This document shows positions 30,701 through 44,900 of a stretch of 64,000 bases of DNA, in pieces. The notes beneath the pieces are model-generated. The model was given only the letters and a program-made list of their open reading frames with translations. It had not been told where the DNA came from and ran no database searches. The first letter of the stretch is position 1. Each line of letters begins with the position of its first letter. Source of the stretch: Tomocerus qinae (lineage: Eukaryota > Arthropoda > Collembola > Entomobryomorpha > Tomoceridae); contig CM034550.1 of assembly GCA_020055645.1 (NCBI GenBank), positions 9,543,501-9,607,500 on the forward strand, given 5' to 3'. The translations under genes and the position numbers were made by a program.

Positions 30701-33700
30701 CCGATAGCATTATTTATATAGAACATATAAAACAAAAATTGAGTGGGATGTCTTCTATATGGATCGTATTGTATTTATATTCATGACTTTAGTATTGAGT
30801 CAATTCAGTTAAGAAGAATTACGTCTACGTTTGCAATCTATAGATAAAAAATAGATTATTATAGGGAGCAGAATAGAATAGGTAACAATAAAAGTCTTAC
30901 TACTATGGTTTGTTTTCAGTTAGGTACCTATACATTGTGGGTGCGTTTAAAATTTAGGTTTTTTTGTTATAGAATGTTTTATATAAGAGTTACATAAAGG
31001 CGACGCAACTCTTTGAGTAGTAAGACGCTTCAATAAATAGAGTTATAGTATCCTAAATAGATTCAGTAAAAGAAATACAAAGAATAAGTAAGTGAATCGA
31101 ATGAAGAGCAGAGTTTTATTGCAGTGCATGAATGTGTATATAGTGTGTTGTCTATGAATTTTAGAGCAGCGAGGCGTTTTTCACCTCAATAAGCGTCGAG
31201 TCAAACATCAACCTCCTCCTTGGCTCCATTTTATTTTATATTCATGTCTCTAATGAAAATATTTACGATGCCATCCCTCTCTACTACTCCTTTCCTAGTA
31301 TTTTAACACGAGTGAAATGAAATGAGTCAAGTGAGACGTTTAAACAGACAAACAAATCTTTACCGAAAACATCTCCATTATATATAGCGTTGTTTTTACA
31401 TCTACTGCATTGTAAATTTTAGTCGTTTAAATACTTACAGTTGTTGCGGCAAAGGAATAGTAACGAATTATTATGTGGGAATCAAGTGCAATGAAACAGT
31501 TGTAAATATAGTATAGGATGATAATGCGAGATCCTATTCCTATCTTTTATATGCTGAATGCTCCAACACGTTTTCTACTAGTGCTATTTACTAAAAGTCA
31601 ATTCTAACAGCGATAAATTGCTGTGACTAAATTGCACTAGCCATACTTATGCTGATAACTTTTAGATGTGCTATATTATCGAGTCACGTTCATTTCCCGT
31701 GAGCTTCTTTCTCCTCCTTCTGTATTTATCCACAGAATAGAGCTACCACTCTATTGGTGATTACTTATGCATTTTCTTTTCAACGCTTTCCTGTCTCTGA
31801 ACATTACATTTGAATCCATATTTAATGAGAGGACGAACTGTGGACTTGTTCTGTTTGCTCAATTCACTCCCAATCACAACTACTCAACTCAATATCAATA
31901 CTCGCCTTCTATAGACATAATATTATCATAATCTAAAATACTTTCTTACAAACAAATAAGTCTCTGCGTTGGGTGTACATTGATAAACTACGCACATTTA
32001 TTACCTAACCAAAAGAATCCGTAGCTATCTGCATTTAATTTTGTTTCCCTTAAATTTCGTAACTCATGTATTAAATTAATTGGCTTGATACTGCAGCTAA
32101 ACTTTTCTTAGTACAAAAATAAAATTATTTGAGTTTATTAATCAAAATTTGCTTCTTTGTAGCACGTTGAACTTTTCAGTGACAATAATTATTTGCTGAT
32201 TGTACAATTTAAAGTGCACTTGGTACCATAGGATAGAAATTTTGTTGTCCTGTCAGTTATTTGGCTGTAGCTTGAAACGACATTAATATGGAGCAGTTAC
32301 CATTTCTCGTCTCAATTGAATTCTATATATTTTATTTAAATGTGCATAATGTAAAGAGACAGAATTGAGTGTACTTATTAGGTAGTCTATAGTAGTAGCA
32401 TGATATTTGATGCGGTATATGGGAGGAAAGGCTTTTTGACTGAGTTTTGATGCAATATTTGTGACTTCCAGTGAGTACCTTTTACAAAGACTGTATATGT
32501 ACGTACTTCCTCTAGATAGAATATGAAATGCAGCTTTATGCACATAAACTGCCGTAACTCAGCTCACGGTTAGTAAAGTATTGACTTCCTATAAATAAGT
32601 TGAATTTTAGTAGCAGACGGGGATTTCTGTATATGAGTGAAGCAAATAGAAAAAGCGAGCTGAGTAGTTACACGGGAAAGGAGCGTGGACGTGGTGCCAA
32701 CGTTTACAACGGAGTATCCCTGGATACTCTATTGGATTTTTCATAACGAAAGTTCTTCTCTAACTGTCTGCCATGTACTTGTAGCTATATACTTACCATT
32801 TCCCTTCTGCCTTTTCCCTCTTTTTATGGCTGATTCGGATTTTTTGACACGTTGGGAATCTGATGTTGTTTTTAGCCACTTTTCATGTGATGGAACCATG
32901 GCCATTTCTTAAATATTAACTCTAGTTATTTTTTCGAACTTATTCAACAATATAACGAAGGATAACTACATCCATGCATCTACATTTCTTTTGGATATGT
33001 AGTATTATTCAAATTCGGTATTATTGCTTAGGAAGATTGAAACATGACAAAGAAATAAAAACTGCAAAGAGTTAATTAAAAAGATACGCTTGAGAAAGAA
33101 CTGTGCATATTGAAGTCAGATAGTTGAATGGTGAGTTAATGGCTTTGATTTAGAGTTTATTGTGGAACTATCACAGGGACGACTTAGTAGGTAAATTTTA
33201 TAGTGGGGATAAAAGGCTAGAAAATAATTTAAGCGTAGTGTGTAGTGGTGTAGATAGTCTGGTTATATTGGACTGAATTAGAAAGAACGGATGGTTAAAT
33301 TATGATTAGAAATTTGGAGCATATCACTAATGTTGATAAATAAAAAACAAGAGTCTACGTAGTTCTTTCCACGTGTACTTTAATTTGGTAAGGGCGAAAG
33401 AACAGAAAAGTGCAAACCCGAGTAAATTCAAGTTAAGTGAAGTAAGGCAAGACAGATAAAACATTGATAGAGAGAAGAAGCTATGGTCGTTTGCTTTTTG
33501 GTTGCTTGTTAGGTAAATTCTTGTAGAATAATACAGTTACTTACGTAGATAGATGTTTTTTACCCATCTGTACATTCGTACTACTTTTTTACTTTTCAAA
33601 AGCACTACTATGGCATGTAGTGTAAATATGTAAAGCAGGGTTTTATTATTCTGCGTAAGGATAGGATGTATGATGAGTTTTGCATTTCCATTTGTCACGA

Positions 33701-35262
33701 TTACACCACTTTCTGTACGTTACTGAACTACATAGTTAAAAGGTACACTTTTTAGAGATAAGAAAGGTATATTCATGTATACAAAAGACATTCTTAGTTG
33801 GAACTACGAAAAATTTCTTAGAAAAAACAAATAGTTACATTGGCGGATGTATAAATTCATAGGTAAGGAGAAATAGATACTGAAGAAAGGTAAAATTCTT
33901 TAGACTAGTATTATTTACTATGGAGTAACAAAGTAACAATACCAATAGCTTCTATTAAATCAACTTGATATAAGTAATAATCAGATAGAGGAAAAGAGGG
34001 AAGAGTATACAGTATGAAGTTACAACATTTCAGAATGTAATATAGAACGGAGTAGACAGTTTATGTATATTTGTAGAGTACATGCTAACGATTACTATTT
34101 GCGTAGCTTTAGATTTTAGCTGTAGCTTTTATGTAGGAGAAGAAAAAGAAGAGGAGGAAAGGAAGGTAAAAAATGGTACAACTTGCAGTGAATGGATGAA
34201 CATTTTGATTGGGGATTCAGATAAGATTAGCCATGTTCCTTTTGCTCCGTCCGTGCACTCACTCACTCAGTCGCAGTCGCAAAACGCTGTTTCTGTTCTA
34301 AACCCAGTCACACTCCTTCCTCCTATTCACTTCTTATGCATATGTCATAGTCCTCAACCCTTTCCTTACTTTTTAGTGTCACCAAACTAAACCTAGATTT
34401 ATAATGCTTTATTCTGTAGATACAACATGCAACTCAAGTTTTCAATTGTAGCACTCTTAAATAAATGTCTGTAAGATTTTTAGAATCTACAATGGGCTTT
34501 TATATGTTAATAGACGTTGTTTTTCATGAAAGCAAAAAATTTTAAGTTTCAAATTTTACGTCCAAAAAATCCTACTAGAAATTCCAAGCTCAAATCTTGT
34601 AGAAAATTCCCTAAGGACTTTTGTGTTGGTTACTTCTATGAAACAGTGACTATCGGTTTGACTGTGACTTATATCTATCCTACTGAATAGAACAGTGTAA
34701 ATATAACCATGCAACTAAGTTATGTAGGTAGCAAAGCAAGTCATAGGATTTCTTTAAAAAATACGTACTCTGTGTATATAAGCTTAGACAGTAATTTCAC
34801 CGGTATACCTGTGCCACATTAGAACTAGGCGTAGTATTAACAACTATATTATGCCCTTAATATCTGATATACATGTAAATGTGAATGCAAGGAAAAATAC
34901 CCTTTTTGGTATGCGCTTCATATATTATTTTCCTAGTTGCAGTATTACCATATTATTCTATGTCGGCTGCATCCTCCTTATGGTAGTATTATGTATCTAT
35001 AATATAATTTTATAAGCGTTTTGCATTAAACAAATAGTGCATTTGAGTAGATAATGAATGCTTATAAGGGACAGGTATTCTATTTTGTCCCCTATATACA
35101 TTATTATACTTAATATACCTTGGGGAAGTATTATAAAATCTTTCATATGCAAATACACGTTCTATTGACGCAAAAATCTAAAAAGGTTCAATGAATTTTG
35201 CAATAGTGAAATACTTATATATAGTATAAAGTATAAGGTTACTCCTTTGAAGAATTTCTGTA

Positions 35263-35361
35263 CTAAGATGCACACATCACAATTTGGCTAGAAGATTTAG
35301 AAGGAAATGAAGTAAGTTCATTGAAACATTTTCATCCTTACTTAGAATGTGTGCATCTTAG
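35263..35361. repeat. Perfect 15-bp inverted repeat with 69-base spacer
   Basis: CTAAGATGCACACAT at 35263-35277 is the exact reverse complement of ATGTGTGCATCTTAG at 35347-35361. The spacer contains AAGTAAG and CTTACTT, which could extend the fold. The total of 99 bases has the size of a microRNA precursor or a very short terminal-inverted-repeat element. No target-site duplication is evident. Confidence 0.65.
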
Positions 35362-38137
35362 CTTTACGTCTTCATGCTCATGTTTTCAATGTATATAATT
35401 TAATTTTGTGTGTAGACACAAGAAATATACTTAAGTAATTGTGTTAAACGATAGAGTATTGATACTTGTACAGTGTGATTACATTGCCCCATTGCAAATC
35501 GCAATCAAAAATGAGGATTAGAGCGTAACTACGCACGAGCGTAACGCACAGGCTAGAAAAATAAACTTTTAACATGCTCATTTGTAATGATGGAATCACA
35601 TGTGAACAAAACATGTGAAAATAAGTAAAACGTATGTTTACAAAATTTATCTTAACTTTTCTATTTAGTATGTTCTACAATTTTTCTATTATAATGTATG
35701 CTTTAGTAGGTACATACTATAAAAGATGTAATCACATTAACACTGTTTGTGCTAGATTAATTTGTAGTTAATGATATATTTACCCATGTGAAAGAATTTT
35801 TCAAATCTAAGTCAGGGTTTTCAGTCCATGCTGTTATGTATCATTTAAATGGGCATGTTTTGTAAAGCCGAGTCGTAGATGAACTACCATTGTCGATTGC
35901 CAAATTTTTTTCTCGCCTGTAGGGTTGTCTTTAGCTAGCGATGTTGCCAGCGGGAGGAGCTTTACCAGGACAGACTCTATATGATAGTACTACATTAGCA
36001 TAACTAAAGCTGAGTAAATGCAAATTATTGTGACAGCACCTTTGCATTTTTGTTGTAATGTCATAATTTTGAGTTTTGTAATGACATGGATGAATAATTT
36101 AGAATGGAGGATTGTGAAAAAGTTTGAATTTTGCTTATAAAGTGTAATAAGACGTATTCTGGTAGGGAAAAGAATTGGTAAAGTTTCTTAAATAGATACA
36201 TAACGGGTAAGTAATGTCAGAAAAACGATTTGAATAGTTAGTATTGGGAGAATTAGGAGAAGGGAATAAATAGGTCCATTAAAAACAGTTTAGTTTTATC
36301 GCTGTAGGAAAGAATGTCGTGACACACCTCCTTTTCCCAAAAATTAGCAGCTACTGTTCCTGACTCGTCTTGTCCTATTGGAAAAACTATAAATTGGACG
36401 CAATTACGTGTCTTTCCTCAATGTCTATTGTCCATCCGTTTATTTCTCACTAGTATTGTGCCATTTTGAGTGAAGCTAAAAGACATACATTAAGTTCATG
36501 CATCCAACTCGTCAAAGAGTATGGAAAACATGGAAAAAGAGAGGCCGTGTCTATGGCACGAGCTGTAATTACACGAACGAGAGCTATTAGCTTCCTCCAA
36601 ATTACTACAACTGAAATTGCTCAAGTTTTATGTGAGTCGGAATTTCTATCTGTCATGGTCCGTTCAGTCCTGTCCTGTTCACGACTTTGTGTTTATACAA
36701 GTAATAATTGTGAACCTATTTATATCTACTTATATTAAATACCAGTCTCTTGTAAATAATCATCCAATATGCACAGTATTTAGCACAAGTTTGAAAACAA
36801 ATCCTACAGACAACCATAATTTTGTTTACCGGTTGGTAATTGCAATTTTTCAGTCTCCTCCACAGAATGTACTAATTATAAATTTAATATGTGTATATTT
36901 AGACTTGGAGTTTATGTCTCCTCTCGTCCATTTATGTGAACCAATTTCCAAACAACACAAATTCATATAGGTGTGCATATTTTTTGATATGTGTAAGGGA
37001 AATTGTATCTTTGATAGTTAGGTAGCAGTTATTTAATAGGTAGTTTAGGTTAGTGTATGGTGTTTGCTTATGCTAAACTCTCCGTGCATTACGTTTCATC
37101 GAAAGTTAATAATAGGATTGAAGTAGACTGCATGGCTATGGCATGGCTATTGTATTCATGCACCGGGGTCAGTATAGCAGTGAATTCTACACAATACACA
37201 AAATAAACTGCACTACCATATAACCCCATTAAATTAAATACTCTAGCTTGCATACGATTACCTAATAGCATAAACAGGCAGAATGGTCTAAACTAAATTC
37301 ATTCTATTAGGAATTACCTGTCTTTTTCGTCTTGTCTGGTTCTGGTTTGGTCTGGTTGGCTCGGGTTGCGTGCCGTGCTCCTTGTGTCTTGTCATTGTCA
37401 TTGCATATCATTTTAGTTTTCGCTGGTTTGAATACCTTTTACCTGTAGGTGATGTATTTACTATGATTATTGAAACACACTGTCGCTCAACGAACTATTA
37501 CATATATTCTCTGTAGCTACTACTACATTTGAACTCATTGCGAGATGTTATGACCAGTTAGGTGACCGGAAACGAGCTCTTATATAATCTTCACTTTTAA
37601 TTCGCTATTATAAATAAAAGAAGTCTCTGTATATAAGTATTATAAAAAGTTAGTATTTAACTACGTACATGTATAGTATAAGGTGTAGAAACACAAAGAG
37701 GTAGTTGATGACTTTAGTGAAATACTTTTGTCACTCTTATGTCATCACGTCACACAGATGGACAGAAAGAAACCTGCTGTCCTTTATCTCCACTTGAGTA
37801 CATACATGTACATAATATGTGGAGCAATGTAATGTGAATGAATGTCGTAGTTCGGAAGATAATGCGGCAATTTCTTTAATTGTCTTTATTAAAAACAGAC
37901 ATAGCATATGGTAAACGAACCGCTAGTGCTATCCCATGTAGACATAAAGTATGTACATCGTTGTGTAATTTATTCTGCAATGTTAGCGTAAGCTAACAAT
38001 ATCAATGCGTTTGTCATTTGAACATGCATTCTTGCCTTGGCTCTCATTTCAGGGTCACATCACAGCACAACACAAGAGACATGTAAAATATGCAAATATT
38101 TAGAGAAGTTCTGTCAAGTGGAATCACCTGACATATT

Positions 38138-38155
38138 CTACTACTACTACTACTA
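38138..38155 (+). repeat. (CTA)6 microsatellite
   Basis: There are six perfect CTA units in intron 3. Confidence 0.85.
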
Positions 38156-38787
38156 CATAGTTGAGTGCAATGGATAAATGGTGTGTGCAGATGAAGGAAC
38201 ACGCTTTGGGGATATCTATAGTAATGCATAATCAAGTTGAGCTTGTCAGATTGCATTGGATTATTTTGTGAATAGCCTAACTAACAAGTTGAATGAGTAA
38301 TAAGGCAGTGGAAATGAGTAAAGAGGCAGTTGGCACTTGTGTAGATAGATATGCACAGGATTAGATAATAAATAGATACATTACTACGTGTTATTTGATG
38401 ATGAGACGGAGATTAAGAGACTATCTTGCTATATCGTAATACACTTGTACTTACAATTCACAGACATGCAGATACACGCGTTGTAGTAGTAGGAAAGGAA
38501 AAATTCAAGAAACTATATTCTGTGTAGGAATACAAATAAATAGCGAGTGAGTGTTCTGTTTGTCTAGATATTCAGATATGTGTGAGAATATAGGCGGTTT
38601 TGTTGTACATGTGTGTTTCTCTCTAACTTGGTGCACTTTACGTATTTGTGCCTCTCTGTCGACTTGGTATATAGCAGTGTGTGGAAAAGGGAGTTTGATT
38701 AATTGCATGTTGCATGTTAGCAGATAGTCCAGCCAGATATTCTTTTACAACTTTTATAAAGTGCACTGTTCTTTGCTATCTAATGCA

Positions 38788-38803
38788 TGTCTGTCTGTCT
38801 GTC
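38788..38803 (+). repeat. (TGTC)4 microsatellite
   Basis: There are four perfect TGTC units in intron 3. Confidence 0.8.
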
Positions 38804-38973
38804 AGTGTGGCAGTAGCACCTTTCTGTACCTAATCCCTATTATATTACTCTTATGTCATAATGAGTCTCTCGCTAATTTACATGCCAACTAAGATCCATA
38901 TCATATTAACCACTGAACCTTGCCGAGCTTTCCTTCTCCAGATTGCAGATAATATTCTAATACCTATACATTT

Positions 38974-38997
38974 GAAAGTGCATATGCATGCACTTTC
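38974..38997. repeat. Perfect 10-bp inverted repeat (4-base loop)
   Basis: GAAAGTGCAT and ATGCACTTTC flank ATGC. It lies in intron 3. It could be a dimeric protein-binding site or a small hairpin; nothing further is visible. Confidence 0.6.
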
Positions 38998-41900
38998 TGC
39001 ATAGTTGTTGTTTTGATAAAACTAATTAATTAGGTTTGTAAAAAATCAGTTTTTCATATCTGCGTATCTCCACGTATCTCTATTGTCTATGTACTTATGT
39101 GTTAAAATAACTACTAATTACTACATATCAATTCTGCAAGATAATTCATCAATCCGTTCTAGTTTCTGATTTAATATTGTGGATATTAGCAACAATTGTA
39201 CAGAGAGGTATAGAGAAGATATGATTGCACCTTTCGCAACGATAATGCAGTTTTGATATAATTTTATTTGACAGAAACTTCGGTTTAGTTCTTAGACTAA
39301 TGTGGGTTATTGTTATTTGTCTGTCCTTTGGCAAAGTAGTTGGTAATTATCAGTTAGCCCAACTTGTTTGTTGTCTAGTGAGAAAAAATATTTTTCTGGG
39401 ATTATGCACAAGGTCACGTAGATTCACATACATACGTCGAGTATACATAATAGTACATATCACTCTACTGCATTGTTTTCCACATAATGCTAATAAGCAA
39501 TATCATTCACTAAGTAAAACACTTAAATTACATTAGCACGTATTGTAAAGTCAACTATGCGTTTATTCTTGCAGTAAGTATAGTATACCTTTGTGTTGTT
39601 GGGTTTCTTTTGGCTTTGACTTGACTTTGGTAAGTTTGCCTACTTGGTTATTATTGCTACATCCAATTGCACCTTTGGTGCGAGATTTCCGGCTCAAAGC
39701 AACACGACAGTTGTAATTATATGTCTGTGCTTTTCTATTAGGAAAACGCAGAGTTTGTATTTACTTACTGAAGTTAGAACTTGCATAGGAATGGGAGGGA
39801 ATACAATGGAAAAATTATTTTACGTGAGCAAATACAATAAATAAGATTTTTATTGGAATTAAATAATGCGAAATTGTTATTGTAAAAATGGCAGTGCAAA
39901 CTTGCTATTAACTACTATTGTTCTCCTGTTTATGAATGACACTTATACACTTAGGCTCTAAGTAGGTGTAGGTTAGTTATTATTACTGAAAGTACAAGTT
40001 GTCTTTGGCTAGACAATAAAATTAAGTTTTTTAAATGTTTTAATGTGTTTAAGGTTATCAGCATTTGTTTATCGATACACAAATACAAACTGCGTGAATG
40101 TTTGTATAGGTTTGTGTATGTGTCACATTATATAAATGATAGAGATGAAGGCGAGCGTCCTCTTAAGTTCATTGACGAATGAGGACAATGGTAGGAAAAG
40201 ATGCAGATGTAGAAATAGAAGCAGATCGTATGGAAGATAGCAGTGGGGCACAGACACCACAGTGCCAGGGAAGATTTAATATAACGCAGGTCTGAGAGAG
40301 AGATAGTGGGATTATATGTGAAATATCGAACGCCCATATTTAATGGTACGCCCTTTGAGAGATGAGACCCCTCCTTAGTGGAAGAGCCACAGCAGTGTAT
40401 TATAATACAAGCTTTATATATTTATCTTGTATTTGTAATTCAGAATGGAGTGACAGGACTCGAGATGTGTGTAGCTGGTACATTAAATTAGATACCCCGG
40501 TGTACTGTTTGTTGTGTAGTAGTTAGTATTTATTTATACTTTCATGTGAGTGTATGTGTGTGACTACGGGTAGGGATGTCATTTGGAGAGGGGAAGCTTT
40601 TTACATTACATCACATCGAATGGCAGCATCAACATAAAAATATATATCTATTTCTCTCCCTCTTTTCAATCCGGCTTCCTACGGTAACTTGAACCAACTC
40701 TCTCTCTATGTAACTCTTATTCTTTTGGTTGGTAGTCAAGTCAATCGGTCTATTACTTCAACTCTAATAAATCCACTGACATAGCACTGTGACACCCAAC
40801 TATAGACAATAGCCCAGCTTAAGTAGAGCTTTATTTATCAAAATCACTCTCTGATACTTATATACATAAAAGATACAGGACAATAGCCCAGCACTATAGA
40901 AAACATGACAAAGTGTTTGTTAGTTCCTTTAAATATGCAACGGCTACTTTGTGTAATCGAATGCATTCAATGCTATTGACGTGTCTTTGTCTCTGTCTCG
41001 TGTTTCTATAAGATGATCCATATGAGATATTGCTTAAGCATTTATTTGTCTTAGACTCTGTCGCTTCTTTTTTCCGTTTGTGCATTGTGAGAGATTGTAT
41101 GTGCTTTACTTATGTGCAGTCCGGCAAAGGTAAATCTATTGTTTAGCATAGAATCACTTTGCTACTGTCTCTGTTGTCTCCTCTTCTCAAGATCTTTTAG
41201 ATAGGTGTCTTGGTTTACCTTTAGCTCTTCTCCTCCTGCATTGCATTACGATAATAATGCAGACTCCCTTCTACTTACCTCTACTCTTCCCTTCAAAAGA
41301 CATACCGACACAAATGCTCGTGTAATCAGCCAACTTTTTATTCGTATTTATTCCATTGAAAAATGGATGGATCCACGTTTACATAACACTATCCACAATA
41401 GAGTCTAGTAGCACTACATTCTGTACAAGTACAAGATTATAATGCCTGTCATGTCAAGTGCATAAGGAATTAAAGTATATCCGAGTATGACTTTTTCTGT
41501 ATCTGTAGTTTACTCAATGTTGTGTATAGTTTGAGACTGTCTACTTTGTATGTACACAAAATGTTTGAAATGAAAGGAAAGTAAAGCCAAAGTGACGGCT
41601 GACTGCACATGAATTAGAATGATGAGGTGTAAATACACTTCTCTCGGGTAAAGTGAGGTAACTTTATATAGTGCTGTCCAGTGGATCTTATTGTGGGTCT
41701 CACTGTAGAAAGAAATAGATGAGTTGAGCTGAAGAGCGAGGCTAAAGCAAAAGTAAAGAAAAGGAACCCGTGGTAGGTATACGACTGACTTGACGAGGAT
41801 TTAGGGCTCAAACATCAACTAGCCGACCTCACACAATACTCATAACATAACTTATCTTCTGGCCTGCATACTCCATCCACAGGCCTTGCCACTCAACTTA

Positions 41901-44900
41901 ACTATCTCATCTATTTGACTAACCTGGTCTCTTGCTACTGTACACTATTTCATATAGAAGTGCACTTACAACACTGCTAAGTGTACTCACTGTACTGAAT
42001 ATGAGCACTCAGGGTTCTTCAAGTTGCCGAACTTCTCCACGTATTACTCCGACTATTTTACATTGACTCAAATGCTACTTCCATGTTAAAAGACAGTAGT
42101 ATTTTATTTAGGTTTGGTGAAGCATGGATTCGGGACAATAGGAGATTAGGCTGACTCTGTTGATTTGTATCAGTGACCTCTTGGCAAATTGCTCTCGTCC
42201 ACGTCCACCCTGAGCTTAGCCTGAGCCCTTAAGTTAACTATATACTGTACTATCTATATATGTATGCACATTAACAATCAGTTCACTAACTATCGTCATA
42301 ACTCATGACAGACAAGAAATGAACTCGCCTACTCATACTACAACTACTTTACTTTCTTACAATGTATAGTCTAGTAAATATTTTTCGTGTACGCCATGAT
42401 TTTCTATGGTGTCTCTATTGTAATGCACTTATGTGATAGTAGCGAGTGGAAGAATAAGAATAATGTCCCAATTGTACTATAACACAGTAACAATGAAATA
42501 AACTTCATCCCAATCTGCCACCAACAGATTTGTTTTCAGGACTCTGTCGTCCGTGCTAAGGCTAAGTAAACGCAAAGGTTCAACTCGATTCAATTCTCTC
42601 TTGCCGATATCTTCAGCTTAGACACGATTTCAATTCAATTCTTCTCTTTATTCTAGGATTATGCTGTACTATTATTCTTCTGTTATGTTATTTAGTAGCC
42701 AAGTGACAAACAACTGGGCGCTAGCCTTTGTCATCTTTTTGTCTCTCTCTTAGAGTTGTCTTTCCATTTGAATTAACTAAAATCTAAGTCAAGGGCAAGA
42801 CAATCTTCGTATTTTAAATTATAGGTTTCTAAAATGGGTATATTAATTTTTGTAGCATAATAGAATACGTAAGGCAAGCGTCGATATATTTTATTTAAAA
42901 TACAGATAATTTTTTATATTTATTATTGATTAGGTTTGTAATAGGAATAGAAATGATATAGTTTTAATGTGTCACTAAAATGTGGAAGTAAATACTGAAA
43001 AGATTCAATTCCCCCCTGTGTAATTCTTAAAGAATGTATTTTTTGGATGCGGATGGGAACCGGATATTGATTAAACGATGAGCATAGAGTCTGTAAGTAT
43101 TATAGGACCACAAGTAGGCATTCTGCTCACGCCAAGTAAACCCAGGTCCTGAAAATTGAGACAGGCGCATCAGCTCAGAGTTTTTCTCCATTTCTATAAT
43201 ATGATGGTAAAGAACGTGAAGCTTGAGTTGCCGGTAAACTCACAATCAGAGTTTCCGTAAAGCACACCAAGGAAAAGTAAACGCACGCAACGCACTAATA
43301 ACGAAGTCGCACTCCAAAGTAGTCAGAAGCAGCATCACGAGAACAAAAGTGTTCTTCTACTTAAAACAACGAACAAGAGAAAATGACTCACTTAAGAGAG
43401 AGAGAGGGAAAGAAAAGATAGATGATCCATTATCCTTCCTGCCTTCCCGTTCAATAGTTCCTTATAGATATATAGTCTGTTGCATTTATATAGAGTAACT
43501 TAATGAATGCTAGATGATGTGACAAGAAAACAAGAACATGGAGATGAATGTCTTGCTATGGTTTTCTTTGCCTATGACTTGACACTGGGAATCGCAAAGC
43601 ACATTAAAGGAAGAGGAGGAGGGAGAAATAATTCATCGTATTTCTCGAGGCGAATATTAAATCTCAATTCCAACAAAGTATCTTAGCCAAATCAGAAGTA
43701 ATGCGGAGATGTGCAAAACATTTGATATAGTACTTATATTAAATCTATTCAGTCAGCAAGAACTTGTGGAGTGTGCTACATTGTATGCATTCAATCCAGA
43801 CAGAACTTTGGCATTAGTATGTATTTTATGTTATCTTCCTATAGTATCTATATACGTTGGTGTTGGTCCTAGTGCTGACAATGAGGAAAGCCTACTCAGC
43901 ATATTGTAAGGACTAGGAATACAAACGGACAAAAATGTAATATCCTTTTTCTCCAAATGCAGTTTGGCTACGAATAGTATCCTAATGGAATTACATTAAC
44001 TGTCTTTGGAGAAGAGTTGATGATTTGTTGGTGTTAGAGGTTTTGTCGTGCAAAATTCATGAGAGTTGATTAAGGGCGGCAGAGTAAAATGCTAGAAGTG
44101 TGGGGCTTAATTGTGTTGAATTTATATATATTCTGTGACTGTGTCTGTAGTGGGTTAGTTTGTCTCATGATGGGAAATTCATAGGGATTGTGAAGGAGGA
44201 GACCTAATAGCTAGGAAAAAAGAGACAGGACAGAAAGAGAGACTCGCCACGCAAAAGAAATCGATTCACGAGTTCAGTTCAACTGACTGAGCCAGCCAGC
44301 AAAGCCTTCCCTTTTGCCTTTCCTCTATAAATCAATCGATTCTGATTTCTTTTTGCCCACAACTTTACAACTATACACCAACCACCGTCATACCGCAATA
44401 GTCTGTCCTTATAAACAACTTAACATGTGAAACGCACAACTATGAAAAATAGCTCAAGACTGCAATTGTACGAATGTCACTTTTTGTTGGCTCATTATTA
44501 ATGTGGAATTCTTTTTGAGATTCAGCGCATCTCACCTCCACCTCATGTCACTTAACATTCGTATATTATGCATGCTGTATACAGAACAATATTTATGTAC
44601 TCAATTCAAGTGATATCCACACTTTCATGCTATTCATCATCAAAAAATACTAAATTATTAGATCAGATCGACACTTGCTCGTAATTTACAATAATTATGA
44701 AATTATAACCTTACCTGCCACTTTTACTTTGCTTTAGCTCACTATTGTAATTGTAGCCAGTTCGCTATGACCATTAAGGGGTCTTTTAATGCTTCTGTTA
44801 ACGTAGGTGGGCTCTCTAGTCTACTTAAAACAAAATGGTAATTGCCAAATTTGTACATAAAAGCCTCAAGATGTAATTTCTCATTTTTCTAGCCAAGTAC

